Source: Symbiodinium natans (Eukaryota; Sar; Dinophyceae; Suessiales; Symbiodiniaceae). From it: a DNA stretch of 30,000 nucleotides. The stretch is taken from NCBI GenBank assembly GCA_905221605.1, contig CAJNDS010000225.1:502501-532500 (forward strand). Reading direction: 5' to 3'. The translations under genes were made by a program, and so were the position numbers. The notes below the pieces were generated by a model. It saw nothing but the letters and a program-made list of their open reading frames with translations. It made no database searches and had not been told where the DNA came from. Positions 28,507-30,000 of the stretch are shown here, in pieces; position 1 is the first letter of the stretch; every line of letters starts with the position of its first letter.

Positions 28507-28804
28507 GTTAGGGTATAGGGTTTAGAGTTTAGGGTTTAGGGTTTAGGGTTTAGGGTTTAGGGTTTAGGGTGTAGGGTTTAGGTTTAGGGTTTAGGGTTTA
28601 GGGTTTAGGGTTTAGGGTTTAGGGTTTAGGGTTTAGGGTTTAGGGTTTAGGGTTTAGGGTTTAGGGTTTAGGGTTTAGGGTTTAGGGTTGAGGGGTTAGG
28701 GTTTAGGGTTGAGGGTTTAGGGTTTAGGGTTTAGGGTTTAGGGTTTAGGGTTTAGGGTTTAGGGTTTAGGGTTTAGGGTTTAGGGTTTAGGGTTTAGGGT
28801 TTAG
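28507..28804 (+). repeat. Longest TTTAGGG tract, about 42 units
   Basis: About 298 bp, nearly perfect; small irregularities at 28509-28530, 28580 and 28688-28712 (TTGAGGGG, TTGAGGG). Confidence 0.97.
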
Positions 28805-28980
28805 CCAGGGGTACGTAGCCCAGGAATTAACAGGCACCCTTTTTGGTTTTAAGGGGATTAAAAGGGAACCCCAACCCCAGAAAAAGGAAGTAAGGGCTTA
28901 CTCCTGGAAATAAGGGCTTACTCCGGGTCCTAGGGTTTGTCCTGTCAAGGGGCCGGTTTGCGGCCTGCGGGTGAAAAGCT

Positions 28981-29130
28981 CAAGGATTAAGGTTCAGGGT
29001 TGAGGGTCCAGGGTTCAGGGTTCAGTGTTGAGGGTTTAGGGGCTAGGGTTGAGGGTTTAGGGTTTGAGTGTGTAGGGCTTGAGGGTTTGGGGGTTTGGTG
29101 GTTTGCGGGTTTGAGGGTTTGAGGGTTTGA
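28981..29130 (+). repeat. Degenerate TTTAGGG-like region
   Basis: TTGAGGG, TTCAGGG and GTTTGAGGG units dominate. Confidence 0.75.
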
Positions 29131-29252
29131 GGGCTCATGATTCGTGATTCAAGGCCCAACCGCGAGCACGAGGGTCAGTATGGTCTGGAGACACGGGCCT
29201 TGGCCCGAAATCTTGGCACATCAACCTCGACCCCCCGAGTATAAAGCCCTCA

Positions 29253-29405
29253 CACCCCAACACCCCAACACCCCAACACCCTAAACCCTAAGCCCTAAAC
29301 CCTAATCCCCCAACCCTAAACCCTAAACCCTCAACCCCCAAAGAAACGCTAAACCCGAAAGCCCCAGGCCCCAGCCCTAAACCATAAACCCTAAACCCTA
29401 AACCT
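29253..29405 (-). repeat. CACCCCAA and CCCTAAA tracts
   Basis: Four CACCCCAA-type octamers (29253-29278), CCCTAAA/CCCTAAG to about 29345, and a second CCCTAAA patch at 29376-29405. Confidence 0.88.
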
Positions 29406-29414
29406 TCTAAACGC

Positions 29415-29501
29415 TTTCAACCCGCGCTCTGCCTTTCACGCCGTCCAGCAGACCGAGCGTGTCGACGTTGCGAATGCTCCGGAGCACCGAAGGCTTGGGG
29501 C
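29415..29501 (-). CDS. Candidate exon upstream of the OB-like exon
   Basis: Minus-strand frame after CAAG|G (AG at 29503-29502) reads KPSVLRSIRNVDTLGLLDGV then KGRARVE, with mostly GC third positions. If spliced by a GC donor (29414-29413) in phase 1 it would join in frame to the island at 28399-28501, giving a plausible first OB strand (KGRARVE). A GT donor two bases later would not be in phase. The plus strand of the island is also open, so confidence is limited. Confidence 0.33.
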
Positions 29502-29521
29502 CTTGTGCAAGTCAGGAGCTT

Positions 29522-29690
29522 GGGGGGTTTGGGGTTTGGGGTTTGGGGTTCGGGGTTCGGGGTTGGGGTTTGGGGTTTGGGGTTTAGGGTTTAGGGCTAG
29601 GGTTCAGGGTTTTTTAGGTGTGAGGGTGTTGGGTGTTTCGGGTTGAGGGTTTAGGCTTTCGGGCGTTTAGGGTTTTAAGGTTAGGGTTTC
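29522..29690 (+). repeat. TTTGGGG then TTTAGGG-like tract
   Basis: About eight TTTGGGG/TTCGGGG units (29522-29582), then mixed TTTAGGG, TTCAGGG and TTTCGGG. Confidence 0.9.
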
Positions 29691-29727
29691 CTAAACCCTA
29701 AGCCCTAAACCCTAAATCCTAAACCTT
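29691..29727 (-). repeat. CCCTAAA tract
   Basis: Five units, following the opposite-orientation tract with almost no gap. Confidence 0.9.
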
Positions 29728-29818
29728 TGGCCCCGAGTTGTTCCCAGGCTCCATTCGTAACCCTAAAGGTTTGGGGTTTGGGATCGAGGGTACCTGGCCC
29801 TTTTACATGGGAAAATCA

Positions 29819-29964
29819 GGGTTCAGGGTTTAGGGTTTAGGGTTTAGGGCTTAGGGTTTAGGGTTTAGGGTTTAGGGTTTAGGGTTTAGGGTTTAGGGTT
29901 TAGGTTTTAGGGTTTAGGGTTTAGGGTTTAGGGTTTAGGGTTTAGGGTTTAGGGTTTAGGGTTT
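29819..29964 (+). repeat. TTTAGGG tract, about 21 units
   Basis: Nearly perfect with one CTTAGGG and one TTTTAGGG slip; extends almost to the window end. Confidence 0.96.
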
Positions 29965-30000
29965 GCTTTGGAGACCAGGGGCCAGATTTGCTCAAGGTTC

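Noticed and set aside
1-30000. rRNA, tRNA, snRNA genes, CRISPR arrays, viral or transposase genes
   Set aside because: None recognised by eye on either strand; small diverged RNA genes could be missed without a covariance-model search.

Overview
Nature of the DNA. This is eukaryotic nuclear DNA, most probably from a dinoflagellate and possibly a member of the Symbiodiniaceae. Two independent signals say so. First, dozens of tracts of the heptamer TTTAGGG (complement CCCTAAA), the telomere repeat of dinoflagellates and plants. Second, the one clear gene (minus strand, about 16467-17969) belongs to the RCC1/HERC-like family with AFAAILxDGSVVTWG repeats behind a ubiquitin-like N-terminus, a family I know from symbiotic dinoflagellates. 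I saw no bacterial operon structure, rRNA, tRNA, CRISPR array or insertion sequence.

Layout. (1) 1-1515: degenerate TTTAGGG-like sequence, one clean tract, and unique sequence. (2) 1516-3736: about 17 copies of a 134-bp satellite able to form a nested hairpin. (3) 3737-15990: interstitial telomere-repeat tracts that almost strictly change orientation (CCCTAAA, TTTAGGG, CCCTAAA and so on), separated by 60-600 bp islands of unique sequence, some of which read like short exons. (4) 15991-18260: a low-repeat segment with the intronless RCC1-like gene on the minus strand. (5) 18300-26765: a patchwork of abutting satellites with essentially no telomere motif: TTTAGATAG foldback arrays, a 31-bp repeat in three blocks (4, 12 and 9 copies), an A/B dimer satellite of about 203 bp, a 55-bp satellite, and a purine/pyrimidine-skewed duplicated block with units of roughly 0.5-0.8 kb. 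(6) 26820-30000: alternating telomere-type tracts again, with small GC-rich islands that read best as minus-strand exons. One of these resembles part of an OB-fold nucleic-acid-binding domain.

Interpretation. Interstitial telomere repeats in paired opposite orientations look like ends of foldback elements or of introns. TTTAGGG carries both a minimal donor (G|GTTTAG) and a dinoflagellate-style acceptor (TTTAG|G), so some islands may be exons of intron-rich genes. This is inference: short islands are often open in several frames on both strands, and only transcript data can settle it. Apart from the RCC1-like gene, no protein-coding gene is established here.
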